A stretch of DNA of 64,000 nucleotides from Portulaca oleracea. Taxonomy: Eukaryota > Streptophyta > Magnoliopsida > Caryophyllales > Portulacaceae. The stretch's first letter is position 1; every line of letters begins with the position of its first letter. Below, in pieces: positions 34,641 to 45,597 of the stretch. The notes beneath the pieces are model-generated. The model was not told the origin of the DNA. It did not search any database and saw only the letters and a list, made by a program, of their open reading frames with translations. The translations under genes and the position numbers were made by a program. Where the stretch lies: the NCBI GenBank assembly GCA_029582165.1, contig CM055893.1, positions 27,069,179 through 27,133,178 of the forward strand. Reading direction: 5' to 3'.

Positions 34641-35189
34641 GTTTTACTACTCTAAGACTTGAACTAGATTGGAAACCGGTTGATTGGAAAGTTTATTAAA
34701 ATAGTAGAGATGTTGATTGTTGATGCAGTAAGGTGAACCTTCTCCCTTTGCTTGTACCACTAGTAACCATCCAATTAGTGTGTGGAGTGCATGCTTATCA
34801 ATTGCTAATGTTGAGATCCCAAGTGAACCCCCCCTCCCCTTTTCTTCTTCTTGCGTATGAAGCCAAACTCCAGTATGAATTCCTTTGTTGATTAGGTCGG
34901 TAGCATTATATCTGGATTGGAATCTAACAATTCTTTTACCAACTTTTTTAAATCCATAATATAATTTACCATTTCATTAATAGCAGGAATCACTCCACAT
35001 TTATCTGCTCAGAAAGAGTATACCAATTACAGGAATACAGGAGTGAGTTTCAACTTTCAAGTGGATAAAACATTAAAACTATTAAACTAGTAGGGCAGAG
35101 GAGGCTCTTACTTATTGGAGGCAAAACTGTAATTAATCATGGTCGAATATTTATTGGAGGAAGAAGTGGATTAAACATTAAAACTATTA
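34641..35189. other. Intergenic, PRA1 upstream region
   Basis: No gene seen. It should contain the PRA1 promoter; no single element stands out. Confidence 0.4.
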
Positions 35190-35410
35190 TCTGTTCTTTT
35201 ATGCGGTACTGTAAGTTACTGCACCTTACCACAATCCACCATAATCTACCACACCTTTCTATTTACCTTTTTAAATAAAATTCCACAAATTCAAATAATC
35301 ACTTTTCCATTTTAATAACCATTTATTATTTCCACTGTAACTTACTGCAATTCACCACAGCTCACCGTAAATTACCGCACCGCAAACTTACCGCATAAAA
35401 GAATGGAGCC
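35190..35410. mobile_element. MITE, GTTCTTTTATACGG family, copy 2
   Basis: Ends TCTGTTCTTTTATGCGGTA and TACCGCATAAAAGAATGGAGCC; flanks TTA and TAA. Confidence 0.75.
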
Positions 35411-35531
35411 TAAAGTATTTTAAGCTTAAGGACATGCTCGAGAGGGGGTTATAAGAGTAGTAAATAAGAGTAAGTGTTTGTAAGATTAGAAAAGAATGAG
35501 AGTGGGTGAGTTTGCACGGGTAAGAAATTTA

Positions 35532-35721
35532 GGCCCTGTTCGGCAAAAATAGCGGATTTAGTAGTAGATAGCGATTGGGGTGGCGGATAGCGATTAGAGT
35601 AGCGGATATCGATTACAGTTTAGCGTATAGCTGATGGCTGTTTAAGTAGTCACTTGTATAAAATATGTTCGGTAAAATCAGCAGTTACATTAGCTGATGA
35701 ATGTAGAATGACCGAAAAGGA

Positions 35722-35772
<51 letters not shown>

Positions 35773-36207
35773 ATCTATACATTTTGATAGTGTATTATAA
35801 TTATTATTATCAACATAATATAATTTTGTATTATTATTGTTTATTATTGCTTACTATTTTTATTATTATTGGGCAAAAGTTTGGGACGTAGCGGTGGACA
35901 TACAAAAGGGTTGTGTAACCATTATTAAAATTTTTGATGAGCTGAGGGAGCATGCATGCAATATTACTGGAAAGCTTGTAATATATTGAATATAATTTGG
36001 AAAGGGTAGCCACGAAATTTCAAGGCGTCAAACGCTACCCTGCTACTCAAACGTTACTATGGGTAACGTCTTGGCTAAACCTTCAAACGCTATGGTAAAT
36101 GCTAATTTAAAACACTACTTAACTGAACACTCATGATATAATAAAATAGTATTTTGACTCGGTCAAAATGCTAAACGCTACTCCAAACGCTGTTGCCGAA
36201 CACAGTC
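35532..36207. mobile_element. Tourist-like MITE, 676 bp
   Basis: Termini GGCCCTGTTCGGCAAAAATAG and, inverted, GACTGTGTTCGGCAACAG; flanked by TTA (35529-35531 and 36208-36210), as for PIF/Harbinger relatives. Contains a (TTA)n run at about 35722-35770. Confidence 0.8.
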
Positions 36208-36366
36208 TTACTCATATTTGGTAAGTCCTTTTTGAAACTGTAATTTATATATTAAATATATTATTATATTACTAAATTTTTCTTTACACCTCAAATTGGA
36301 GTCCTTTTTTAAAATTTAGAGAGTTTTTAAGAATACGTTGTAATTTATATATTATGTATGCTATTA

Positions 36367-36623
36367 CTCCCTCCATTCCATGTTAACTATCGTCTTTGAA
36401 AATTGTGCAGTCAAACTCCAAAAATTTTGACCATAAATTTCTCAATATATACAATGAATTGCTATATAAAATTACTATCATTAAATTCGTAATGAAAAAT
36501 ACTATCATACAAGTATAATATTGCAATTGTTAATAACATATTATACAATAAATTATCAATCAAAGAGTGATATTGGAGACCGTGAAAGTCAAAATTATGA
36601 CAATTAATATGGAACGGAGGGAG
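36367..36623. mobile_element. Stowaway-like MITE
   Basis: Ends CTCCCTCCATTCCAT and ATGGAACGGAGGGAG with TA on both sides; 257 bp. This is the classic Stowaway (Tc1/mariner) signature. Confidence 0.85.
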
Positions 36624-36695
36624 TATATTACTAAACTTTCTCTTACATCCTAAATTAGGGTGTAAAAAAAAAGGAGGATTAGAGACAGTATGAAC

Positions 36696-37284
36696 GAGTA
36701 AATTACATTTACCTACTTGACATTTGTGGTAATAATTTTTGCACACCTGATATTCGTAAAATAATTTTCACCTTACCTGACTTTAAGTGAAAGTGATTTT
36801 TAGTGGCAAAATCCGGTTACTTCTCATCGGAAATGAGAAAATACAATAATTCCCTTCTATGACTATGTGAATGTACCATGTTGCCCATAATATTGGGAAG
36901 GAAATGACTTAAATAACATTTTTATTGTTTTGTATGGAAAAAAAGTGTCGAAACTCCAAATAAAAAACACCAACAATCGATTCCTCTCACATTACCCTTC
37001 TTCAATACTCCCCTATTAATGTCATATGAATTAATATTAATGGTAAAAGTGTCCATTCATATTTAATCCAAAGTCATATAAATAAATATCAGGAGTAAAA
37101 AAGTCAATTCATATTTATTTTTTTAATGTTACGCCAGAAAATCCAACAAAAATCAATTATAAAATATCTTAGGAGGTTTAAATTTATGAACACTTAATGT
37201 CAGGTAAGGTGAAAATTATTTTACAAATGTCGGGTGTGTAAAAATTATTACCACAAATGTCAGGTAGGTAAATGTAATTTACTC
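36696..37284. mobile_element. Long-TIR MITE (Mutator-like), copy A
   Basis: The ends are long imperfect inverted repeats (about 80-90 bp) beginning GAGTAAATTACATTTACCTA and ending in the complement, with GTGGTAATAATTTTTGCACAC shared by both arms. Same family, opposite orientation, as 44321-44912. No clear target duplication here. Confidence 0.75.
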
Positions 37285-37313
37285 CACTGGGGTAAATTTC
37301 ATCCCTCACTACT

Positions 37314-37614
37314 TCCCCCATTCTTTTATACAGTACCGTACGGTGCAGTACCGCAAGTTACCTGAACTTATCGCAATTCACCACAATTTACCACAACTTA
37401 CCATTTACCTTATAAAATAAATTTCAAAATGTTTTACATAAATTTATTATTTCCACCACAACTTACAACTTACCATTTACCTTATAAAATAAATTTCAAA
37501 ATGTTTTACATAAATTTATTATTTTCACCACAACTTACCACAACTAACCGCAACTTACCGCAGTCTACTACACCGCAACTTACCACACCACAGCGGTACC
37601 GTATAAAAGAACAG
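37314..37614. mobile_element. MITE, GTTCTTTTATACGG family, copy 3
   Basis: Ends ATTCTTTTATACAGTACCG and CGGTACCGTATAAAAGAAC; contains an internal direct repeat (AATTTCAAAATGTTTTACAT twice, 73 bp apart). Confidence 0.72.
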
Positions 37615-37808
37615 GTAATTCAATTTACCATCTTTTTAAACTAAGGTAAAAAAGAGTGAAGACCCTTAATAATACTTTGTTAACCCGTTCATACCTTCTC
37701 CCCAAATAAACCCGAAGCGATGAGTGACGACAGCCAGCGGAATCAGATATCTGCTTATGTTTCCCTAATTCCCTTGCACAGTTGCACCTGCCATAATCTT
37801 GATTTAAT

Positions 37809-38264
37809 TGTTGGAAAAATCAAGGCTGCTAGGAAAGAAACGAATCAAGGCTGTGGAGAACACAAGAAAACTGAGCCGTGGAAGAACCACTGCCTTGAAA
37901 GCGATTACGGCCCGACCTCGGTGCCAATCGGAACTGCCGGTCGCTCCCCAAGGTTAACTCAGATTATCCCGGGACACGTGCACTTGTGGCCAAGGATATG
38001 GAGTATGCAAAACTGTGTGCCCAGAAGGGAAGAGGAGAGGAGAGGAGAAGAGAATTGTATTCGATGATGGACACAGTCCTCCAGAGGCTCCAATTTATAG
38101 GAGAAATTGGAAGCCAACAGCCACAAAAAACAAGAACTAAAAAAAAAAGGTAAAAAGGGAGAACCACAAAAAAAGACTAACTAAAAAAGGAACATGACTA
38201 ATTGTAGCCATTACCAACAAGGTGACTAAAAAAGGAAAACAGCTAAATTTAGCCATTACCAACA
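37809..38264 (-). repeat. Copia 3' LTR
   Basis: 456 bp; TG...CA ends; differs from its partner at roughly eight positions by eye, indicating a recent insertion. Confidence 0.93.
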
Positions 38265-38860
38265 ATCCCCCACTAATGGCTTACAAAGTAGTCAAGAAAA
38301 GGAAAAAACTGGGCAAAACAGGTCAGATACTTAGGTGTCAATATCTTTCGATTTGAATTGACACATTAGTGATGTGAGGCAACAGTCAATAATCTAACAA
38401 GTGGACTAGCCCTTGAACTTGGAAGACTTTGATTGAGACCCCCACAACACGTATCAACCTACAGAAAAACATACTCCGCGATAACAACATTTGCGCCTTT
38501 ATGGCCATGCGCACACCTTGGGACTCATAAGTGCTCTAGAGAGATAGCCCAAATCTCTCATAGAAGGCGGCCAAACCTTCACACTTACGTAGGTAATTCC
38601 ATCAAGTCTATCTCAACATAGACCACCACAAATGTGACTATGGAATTATTAAGAGCAATTAACTCATCCTTACAATAAACAATCGGTGAATCCTTGGTCA
38701 AATATGTCTCACAAGCACCCCCCACAAAGGGCGTGGATTCATTAAGAGAATAATCTCAACCTTAGAAGCACTACTTTGCACCATAGGGATAAGGATGTAG
38801 TGCACCTCGAAGATTAGTATGGTTTCGTTGGACCAAATAATTGGTATCCACCATACCTCT

Positions 38861-40448
38861 TCAAGCCATAGGCTTAAGCCCTATCCCCCTCGATGCCTCT
38901 AGAACAACTCGTCTAGTCAACCTCTTAGTGAGAGGATCCGCCAAATTCTTCTCGGATCTCACACACTGCAAGGATATTACTCCATGCTTTAGCAATTGTC
39001 TCACTGCACTGTGTCTAACACGGATATGTCTCCTTTTCCCGTTGTAGACACTGTTATGAGCCACTCCATTCTTTGCTGTGAGTCACAATGTATAGAGATA
39101 GGTGTCTCTTGTTTCTCCCATAGTGGCACGTCTGCTAAGAGACCTCTAAGCCACTCTGCTTCTTGACCTGCCAACTCAAGAGCAATAAACTCAGATTCCA
39201 TGGTAGAGCGTGCTATGCAAGTATGTTTCGCAGACTTCCACGAGATAGCCCCTCTACCCAAGGTAAAAACATAACCACTAGTAGAACTAACTTCATTATT
39301 ATCAGAAATCCAATTTGCATCACAATATCCTTCTACAACAGTAGGAAATTTATTAAAGTGCAAACACCAATCCATTGTACCTTTTAGATACTTAAGCAAA
39401 TGATGAAGTGCATTCCAATGTTCTTGACTAGGATTATGAGTGTAGCAACTCAATCTACTCACAGCATAAGCAATATCAGGACGAGTAAAGTTCATCAAAA
39501 ACATTACACTTCCTATAATTTTAGCATACTCAGATTGAGACACACTAGGACCGTTGTTCTTCTTTAAAGGTATACTGGGATCGTAGGGAGTTCTAACAGG
39601 TGTCACATCAAACATGTTAAATTTCTTTAACACTTTCTCAATATAGTGTGACTGACACAAAGCATAACCAGAGTTGGTTTTCCAAATTTTAACCCCTAAG
39701 ATCACATCAGCTTCACCCATATCTTTCATTTCAAACAAAGAAGACAACAACATTTTAGTCTCATTGACTACAAGCAAATTTGTACCAAAGATCAGCATAT
39801 CATCAACATATAAGCATATGAGCACACAATCTGATCCTATCATCTTGGAATAGACACAAGAATCAGACAAATTTGCAACAAATCCATTTTTCAATGGAGA
39901 ACTATTAAACTTCTCAAATCACTGTTTAGGAGCTTGCTTTAGGCCATAAAGAGATTTTCTCAATCTGCATACTTTATCCTCCTGACCTGGTACTTCACAA
40001 CCCTCAGTTGGGTCATATAGATTTCTTCCTCTAAGTCACCATTAAGAAAAGCTGTCTTTACATCCATTTGATGCACAACAAGATCAAAAATCGCAGCTAA
40101 CGCAATCAACGTTCTAATGGTGCTTATTTTCGTAACAGGAGAATAATTGTCAAAATAATCTATCCCTTTCTTTTGGTCAAAACCTCTAATGACAAGTCTG
40201 GCCTTATATTTATCAATTGAACCGTCAGACCTCAATTTCTTTTTGAAAATCCATTTACTACTAATAGGTCTACAACCCTTAGGCAAATTAGTTAATTCCC
40301 ACGTTTTATTAGACACTAGGGAATCTATTTCACTTCTAATGGCTTCCTTCCAAAAGGTTGCATCAATAGATCTAATAGTCTCAGCATAGGTTTTTGGATC
40401 TTCATCAATTAGAAATAAAGTCACAAAATCCTCAGTCAAAGCATCCAC
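38861..40448 (-). pseudogene. Copia reverse transcriptase and RNase H, frameshifted
   Basis: Frames read minus-strand from 40448: WKEAI.SEID.L..N.TWEL, KWIFKKK, YKARLV..GF.Q, TAFLNGDLEEEIYM; then from 39894 the RT catalytic block [42 protein letters not shown]; and, in another frame from 39064, [15 protein letters not shown] and NLADPLTKRL of the RNase H end. It would copy element RNA and degrade the RNA strand. Frame breaks lie between 39960 and 39894 (a stop in the linker) and near 39065 (CDSQ|AKN), so no intact pol can be made from this sequence. Similar in order to Tork-type Copia elements, though I cannot place the lineage firmly. Confidence 0.88.
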
Positions 40449-40516
40449 ATCATAGTGATTAAAAACTTCAACTAGAAAGTAGTAACAAAATCAGGTCCAA
40501 AAACAGTTGTAGTTCT

Positions 40517-41546
40517 TTATCTTTTACTTCTTCTAGGCTCAATTTCCACATTTTTAGTACTAGAACTAGCAACAGGCAAGCTCACATTTTCAGGTACTAC
40601 ATCAGACACTACATCAGTTACCACATTAGGCACATTCTTTTTCAACGGAAACACTTGCTCAAAAAATTCAGCATCTCTATATTCAGAAATTGAATAATCA
40701 CTCAAAGACATGAAATGATAGGCAGCACTGTTTTGAGCATATCCAATAAAGACAACATCAAAGGTTTTTGGGCCTATGTTGGTACGCTTATGACTAGGTA
40801 AAGCCACTTTAGCCAAACACCCCCACACTTTCAAATAATTCAAATTCGGGGCATATCCTTTCCAAAGTTCATATGGGGTATGATCCCTCTTTTTATGGGG
40901 AACTCTATTGAGAATAAAACAGGCAATCAAAACAACTTCCCCCCCACATGTTATCAGGCAATCCAGAACTCAGAAGCATAACATTCATCATTTCCTTAAG
41001 GGTACGGTTCTTACGTTCTGCTATACCATTTTGATGAGGGGTGTAAGGAGCGGTAGTCTCATGAATAATACTATTTTTCTCACAGAAAACAGCTAAAGAT
41101 GTTGAGTCATATTCACCACCCCTATCAGATCTAAGCCTCTTGATTTTCCGGTCTAGTTGATTCTCAACTTCTGCCTTATATTTTAATAACACTTCTTCAG
41201 CCTCGTCTTTAGACCTCAAAAGGTAAACTTTTGTATATCTAGAGAAGTCATCTACAAAGGTAATATACCATTTCTTTCCTCCTTTGCTAAATGTGTTCTT
41301 AAAGTCGGCTAGGTCTGAATGAACAAGTTCAAGCAACTGAGTTGATCTCGTAGTTACTGACTTAAAAGGTTTCTTGGCAAATTTTGCCTCAACACAAACA
41401 TCACATTTAGAACAACTTTCTGTGCTAACATTTGGAATTAATTTCATGTTCTTTAGTCTGTTTACGGAAGCATAATTCACATATCCAAGTCTACCATGCC
41501 AAAGGTTAACAGATTCAGCAATATAAGCAGAAATCAGATGCAACAT
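40517..41546 (-). pseudogene. Copia integrase, frameshifted
   Basis: The zinc-binding N-terminus LWHGRLGYVNYASVNRL...C.KCDVC is followed by the catalytic core HSDLADF, FVDDFSRYT, SDRGGEYDS and HQNGIAERKNRT (the D, D and E positions are present). After a frame change near a C7 run at about 40940 the frame continues with NRVPHKKRDHTPYELW, GCLAKV and FIGYA. The enzyme inserts cDNA into the host chromosome. The only clear break in this part is the single-base slip in the homopolymer, which may be a sequencing or assembly error. Confidence 0.88.
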
Positions 41547-41566
41547 TCAGAACATATAAGCCATTA

Positions 41567-41914
41567 CTACGATACCCCTTCCCAACAAATACCATTACGA
41601 AGGATAACAATTTTTCCAGCCTTTTGGTTCACCTCAAAACCAGCAACATCAAGGAAGCTACTAGAAACTAGATTTCTACGAAGGGAAGGGACATACAACA
41701 CATTGTTCAAGCATAAAGGTTTTCCAGAAGTAAATTTAAGGAGAACTTTCCCTTTACCTAGTACCGCAGTAGTGGAAGAATTGCCCATGAAGACATGTTC
41801 ACCATCAGGAACCTCTTCAAAGTCATGCATCAGATTCTTGTTGGTGCAGAAATGTCTAGTTGCTCCATTGTCCAGAATCCACTCGTTGTTGTTAGTCACG
41901 AGATTAGCTTCCAC
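41567..41914 (-). pseudogene. Copia gag-pol protease region
   Basis: The frame starts MEANLVTNNNEWILDNGATRHFC. The usual Copia protease active site is D-S/T-G-A; here it reads DNGA, so the catalytic motif is altered. Downstream MGNSST, GKGKVLLKF, LNNVLYVPSLRRNLVSSS are normal family blocks. In an intact element it would release gag, integrase and RT from the polyprotein. It is joined to the gag frame by a frame change around 41900. Confidence 0.85.
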
Positions 41915-42483
41915 GATTCGCGGAATACTTGATCTCCTCGGTCATTAGCTTGATTACTATTCCATGAAGTTCGTGGGTTTGAACCGCTCCTTTGCTCGAC
42001 AGACCGATATGCCTTGTGGCCAGGTTTGCCACAGACATAACAGAGAACCTTCTGCTTCTGGATTTTAGTATTAGGCTTGTTCAATTGTTTCTGATGCTTG
42101 GATTGCTTCTGATCCTTCTTATTCTTTCCTTTAAACCTGTCTTTATTAGCAGGAACAGAAGATTCAACCAGGTTAGCTTTAACAGAATTCAAAGAGAGAG
42201 AAGACATCTTATCTTTCAAACGATTTGCTTCCTCAGTTCTCATGTGGATGATTAATTCTTGAAGGGTCAGATTCTTCTTCTTGTGCTTGAGATGATTCCT
42301 ATAGTCACTCCAGGATGGTGGTGTTGGTGCTTCTGGATCTTCAAGATGAGGCGAGGACAACACATAAACAATCTCTAACTGTTCAAGACAGAGCAATAAC
42401 TTTTGGGACCATCGTTTGAAGGTGGTTCCATCGAAAGGCTCAATTTTGTAGATCTCAGCGAGGGTTTTAAGAGGAGCAGCCAT
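41896..42483 (-). pseudogene. Copia gag with internal deletion
   Basis: 195 aa from ATG 42483, just inside the 5' LTR. It starts with the usual FDGTTFKRWSQKLLL block and ends with a zinc knuckle CYVCGKPGHKAYR in which the last cysteine is not in place (CX2CX4H then no C). Between LEDPEAPT and PPSWSDYRNHLKHK the central gag region of about 100 residues seen in relatives is missing without loss of frame. Gag would form the particle around element RNA; this version is probably non-functional or needs help from intact relatives. Confidence 0.85.
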
Positions 42484-42504
42484 TGATACTAATCGCTTTC
42501 AAAT

Positions 42505-42958
42505 TGTTGGAAAAATCAAGGCTGCTGGGAAAGAAACGAATCAAGGCTGTGGAGAACACAAGAAAATTGAGCCGTGGAAGAACCACTGCCTTGAAAGCGA
42601 TTACGGCCCGACCTCGGTGCCAATCGGAACTGCCGGTCGCTCCCCAAGGTTAACTCAGATTATCCCGGGACACGTGCACTCGTGGCCAAGGATATGGAGT
42701 ATGCAAAACTGTGTGCCCAGAAGGGAAGAGGAGAGGAGAGGAGAAGAGAATTGTATTCGATGATGAACACAGTCCTCCAGAGGCTCCAATTTATAGGAGA
42801 AATTGGAAGCCAACAGCCACAAAAAACAGGAACTAAAAAAAAAGTAAAAAGGGAGAACCACAAAAAAAGACTGACTAAAAAAGGAACATGACTAATTGTA
42901 GCCATTACCAACAAGGTGACTAAAAAAGAAAAACAGCTAAATTTAGCCATTACCAACA
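42505..42958 (-). repeat. Copia 5' LTR
   Basis: 454 bp; partner of 37809-38264, followed by the TTAAT duplication. Confidence 0.93.
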
Positions 42959-42963
42959 TTAAT

Positions 42964-43749
42964 GGCTGCTAATAATTGAGAGTTGATGGGCTGTCATTTG
43001 ATAATCTGATCAACATGGTTCAACAGTTTTCATTGGGTAGTTAACATAGTGGGAGATTTTGTTACTATTACTTTTGACCAAGTCCAAAGATAAAAGATTA
43101 AAAGTCATCCTCATTCGTTGTTTGATGAAAGTTGTCTTCATTTGCCCACGTCATTGTTTTTGCCCGTTTAATGCCGGGCTCATCATATTCAACGCAACCT
43201 CGTGAAACCAACACCTTCAAATCAAATTTGTTCCTAGATGTCACAAGAGTAACATGAACAATTCACCATCAACTCGTAGCTCTATGCTCTCTCCTCTTTT
43301 TATTTGTTATTTTGGAAACAAGTGGAGAAGTTAATTTAATACAAAACTTAGCTAAAAAATATCAAAATGATCAAAGTGTTCTAAGTTGTTGATAAGTTAT
43401 TGGTTCTAATGTGTAATTTATTAAAAATAAAATTGTAAAATTGTTATTGAAAATATAATTGTAGCTATTAATTAGGAAAAAAAAGTTAGTTAAGTGGACA
43501 AATAATTAGGAATAGAGAGAGTACATTAAGGCCCGATTCTTTAGAAAGATAAGCGAGAAGGAACATAAGTAAAGTATGAAAGGTAAGTAATGTTAGATAA
43601 CTATTGATAGGTAAAATAGTGTAAATAAAGTAAATAAAATCAATAACATCATTTAAATATATGAATTTATAAATATGTTTTACAATTTTTAATAATTGAA
43701 AAACTCTAAATCATTTCACAAAAATTAGTCACATCAATCATATCACTTA
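42964..43749. other. Intergenic spacer
   Basis: AT-rich sequence with no recognisable gene; degenerate Stowaway-like fragments (TCTCTCCTCTTTTTATTTG) are possible but not bounded. Confidence 0.4.
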
Positions 43750-44044
43750 GGCCCCGTTCTTTTGTACGACTGGCTATATGCAAGGCCACAACCTACCATA
43801 CTTTGCCAAAACCCATCACAACATACTAATCCACCACAATTTACCACAACTCACCAAAAAACAATACAATATTTCAAATCACTTTTTCCAGTTACTTTTT
43901 CACAATTACCAATAAAATTTTTAAATTTATAAAAAAAACCCACCACAACTTACCAATAACCCACCACAATTCCACCACACCGACCACAATTCCACCACAC
44001 CACACTGCGCCATACCGTAACCAGCCGTATAAAAGAACAGAGCC
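43750..44044. mobile_element. MITE, GTTCTTTTATACGG family, copy 4
   Basis: Ends GGCCCCGTTCTTTTGTACG and CGTATAAAAGAACAGAGCC with target duplication TTA on both sides (43747-43749, 44045-44047). This copy identifies the family as Tourist/PIF-Harbinger-like. Confidence 0.83.
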
Positions 44045-44320
44045 TTAATATACAATTTTCAAATATATATACTCTCTTCATCCTTTTTTATTTGTTACTT
44101 TAGAGGATTGGAGAGAACTAAGATAACCACTAAAATTAGGGAGAAAATTTATAAAATTATTTAAATAAGTAAACATTAACTATGATGGATGAAGAATATA
44201 GATGTAAAATTGATAAAATCTATATTGAGAATGTAAAATGTCAAATAATTAACACAATAAAAATTAGTCAACTGGACAAATAAATAGAGATAAGGACAAT
44301 ATCTTATAAGGTATTTTAAT

Positions 44321-44912
44321 GAGTAAATTACGTTTATCCTACCTGACATTTGTGGTAATAATTTTTGCACACTCGACATTTGTGAAATAATTTTCACCTT
44401 ACCTGACATTAAGTGTTCATAAATTTAAACCTCTTAAGATATTTTATAATTGATTTTTGTTGGATTTTCCGGAGAACATTAAAAAGATAAATATGAATTG
44501 ACTTTTTTACCCTTGATATTTATTGATATGATTTTCGATTAAATATGAATTGACGTTTTTACCCTTAATATTAATTCATATGACATTAATAGGGAAGTGT
44601 TGAAGAAGGGGAGTGTGAGAGGAATCGACAGTTAATGCTTTTTATTTGGAGTTTTGACACACCTTTTTCTATAAAAAACAATGAAAAGGTCATTTAAGTC
44701 ATTTCCTTATCAATATTATGGGTAGCATGGTACATTCACATAGTCATATAGGGGCATTATTGTATTTTCTCATTTTCGATGAGAAGTAACCGGATTTTGC
44801 CTCTAAAAATCACTTTCACTTAATGTCAGGTAAGGTGAAAGTTATTTCACAAATGTCGGGTGTGTAAAAATTATTACCACAAATGTCAGGTAGGGTAAAT
44901 GTATTTTACTCA
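44321..44912. mobile_element. Long-TIR MITE (Mutator-like), copy B
   Basis: 592 bp with GAGTAAATTACG... and ...GTATTTTACTCA ends and long inverted repeats, flanked by a perfect 9 bp duplication TATTTTAAT (44312-44320 and 44913-44921). A 9 bp duplication and long TIRs are Mutator hallmarks. Confidence 0.85.
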
Positions 44913-45597
44913 TATTTTAATAATATAAGTAAACTAGCTGAAAATAGATAAAGTAATTAAGAAAGATAAATAAGGGCTTAGTTATCTCTGTAAAAAGTAA
45001 AAACTATGGCATTAAGCACCTTTTGGTTAAGATGAAACGAAAACCTTGAGATGAAATTGTTTTGAAGCAAGATGTCCTAAATCTTGCCCTGAAATCCTTT
45101 GGTTTGGATTTGAAGTTTAGAAAAAAAAGAGAGGGAAGGGGAAGGGGAAGGGGAAGGCAGATAGGAAAAATCCAAAAAGAAAAGAGGTGTGCGGCCACTG
45201 CAACTATTACTACTTTAATTAATAGTAGTAGTCTACCAGGCAGACAGGGAGGCTTTCACGTTTTCAATCGGCCGCAGCTTCCGCCTTCTTCACCTCTCAT
45301 TTCCCTCTTTCCTCTGAACCCCACCACCTTTCCTTCTACACCCAAAACCGCGTCTGTCTCATCTCATCTCCTTTTTTTCTTTTTCTTTATCCAATTAATA
45401 CGCATTCCATTACAGAAACTGAGAAACACATCATCCCCAACTCTGAATCATCCTCAAATCCCTTTGAACATTCCACAAAACCCCAATTCTAATCCACGCC
45501 ATTTTGAATTGAGAATTATCAACTCCCCCTTTTCATTTCAATCTAATTAACAAAATAAAAAAGGAAAAAGGAAAAAAAGAAAAAGAGGTGAATAATA

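Larger units (their letters stand above)
37809..42958 (-). mobile_element. Ty1/Copia LTR retrotransposon, complete but decayed
   Basis: LTRs at 37809-38264 and 42505-42958 (TGTTGGAAAA...TTACCAACA), about 98% identical by eye, with a perfect 5 bp target duplication TTAAT at 37804-37808 and 42959-42963. On the minus strand the order is gag, protease, integrase, reverse transcriptase, RNase H, which defines Copia. A purine run AGTGGGGGAT abuts the 3' LTR (37809 side). No canonical Met-tRNA primer site is visible beside the 5' LTR. Confidence 0.95.
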
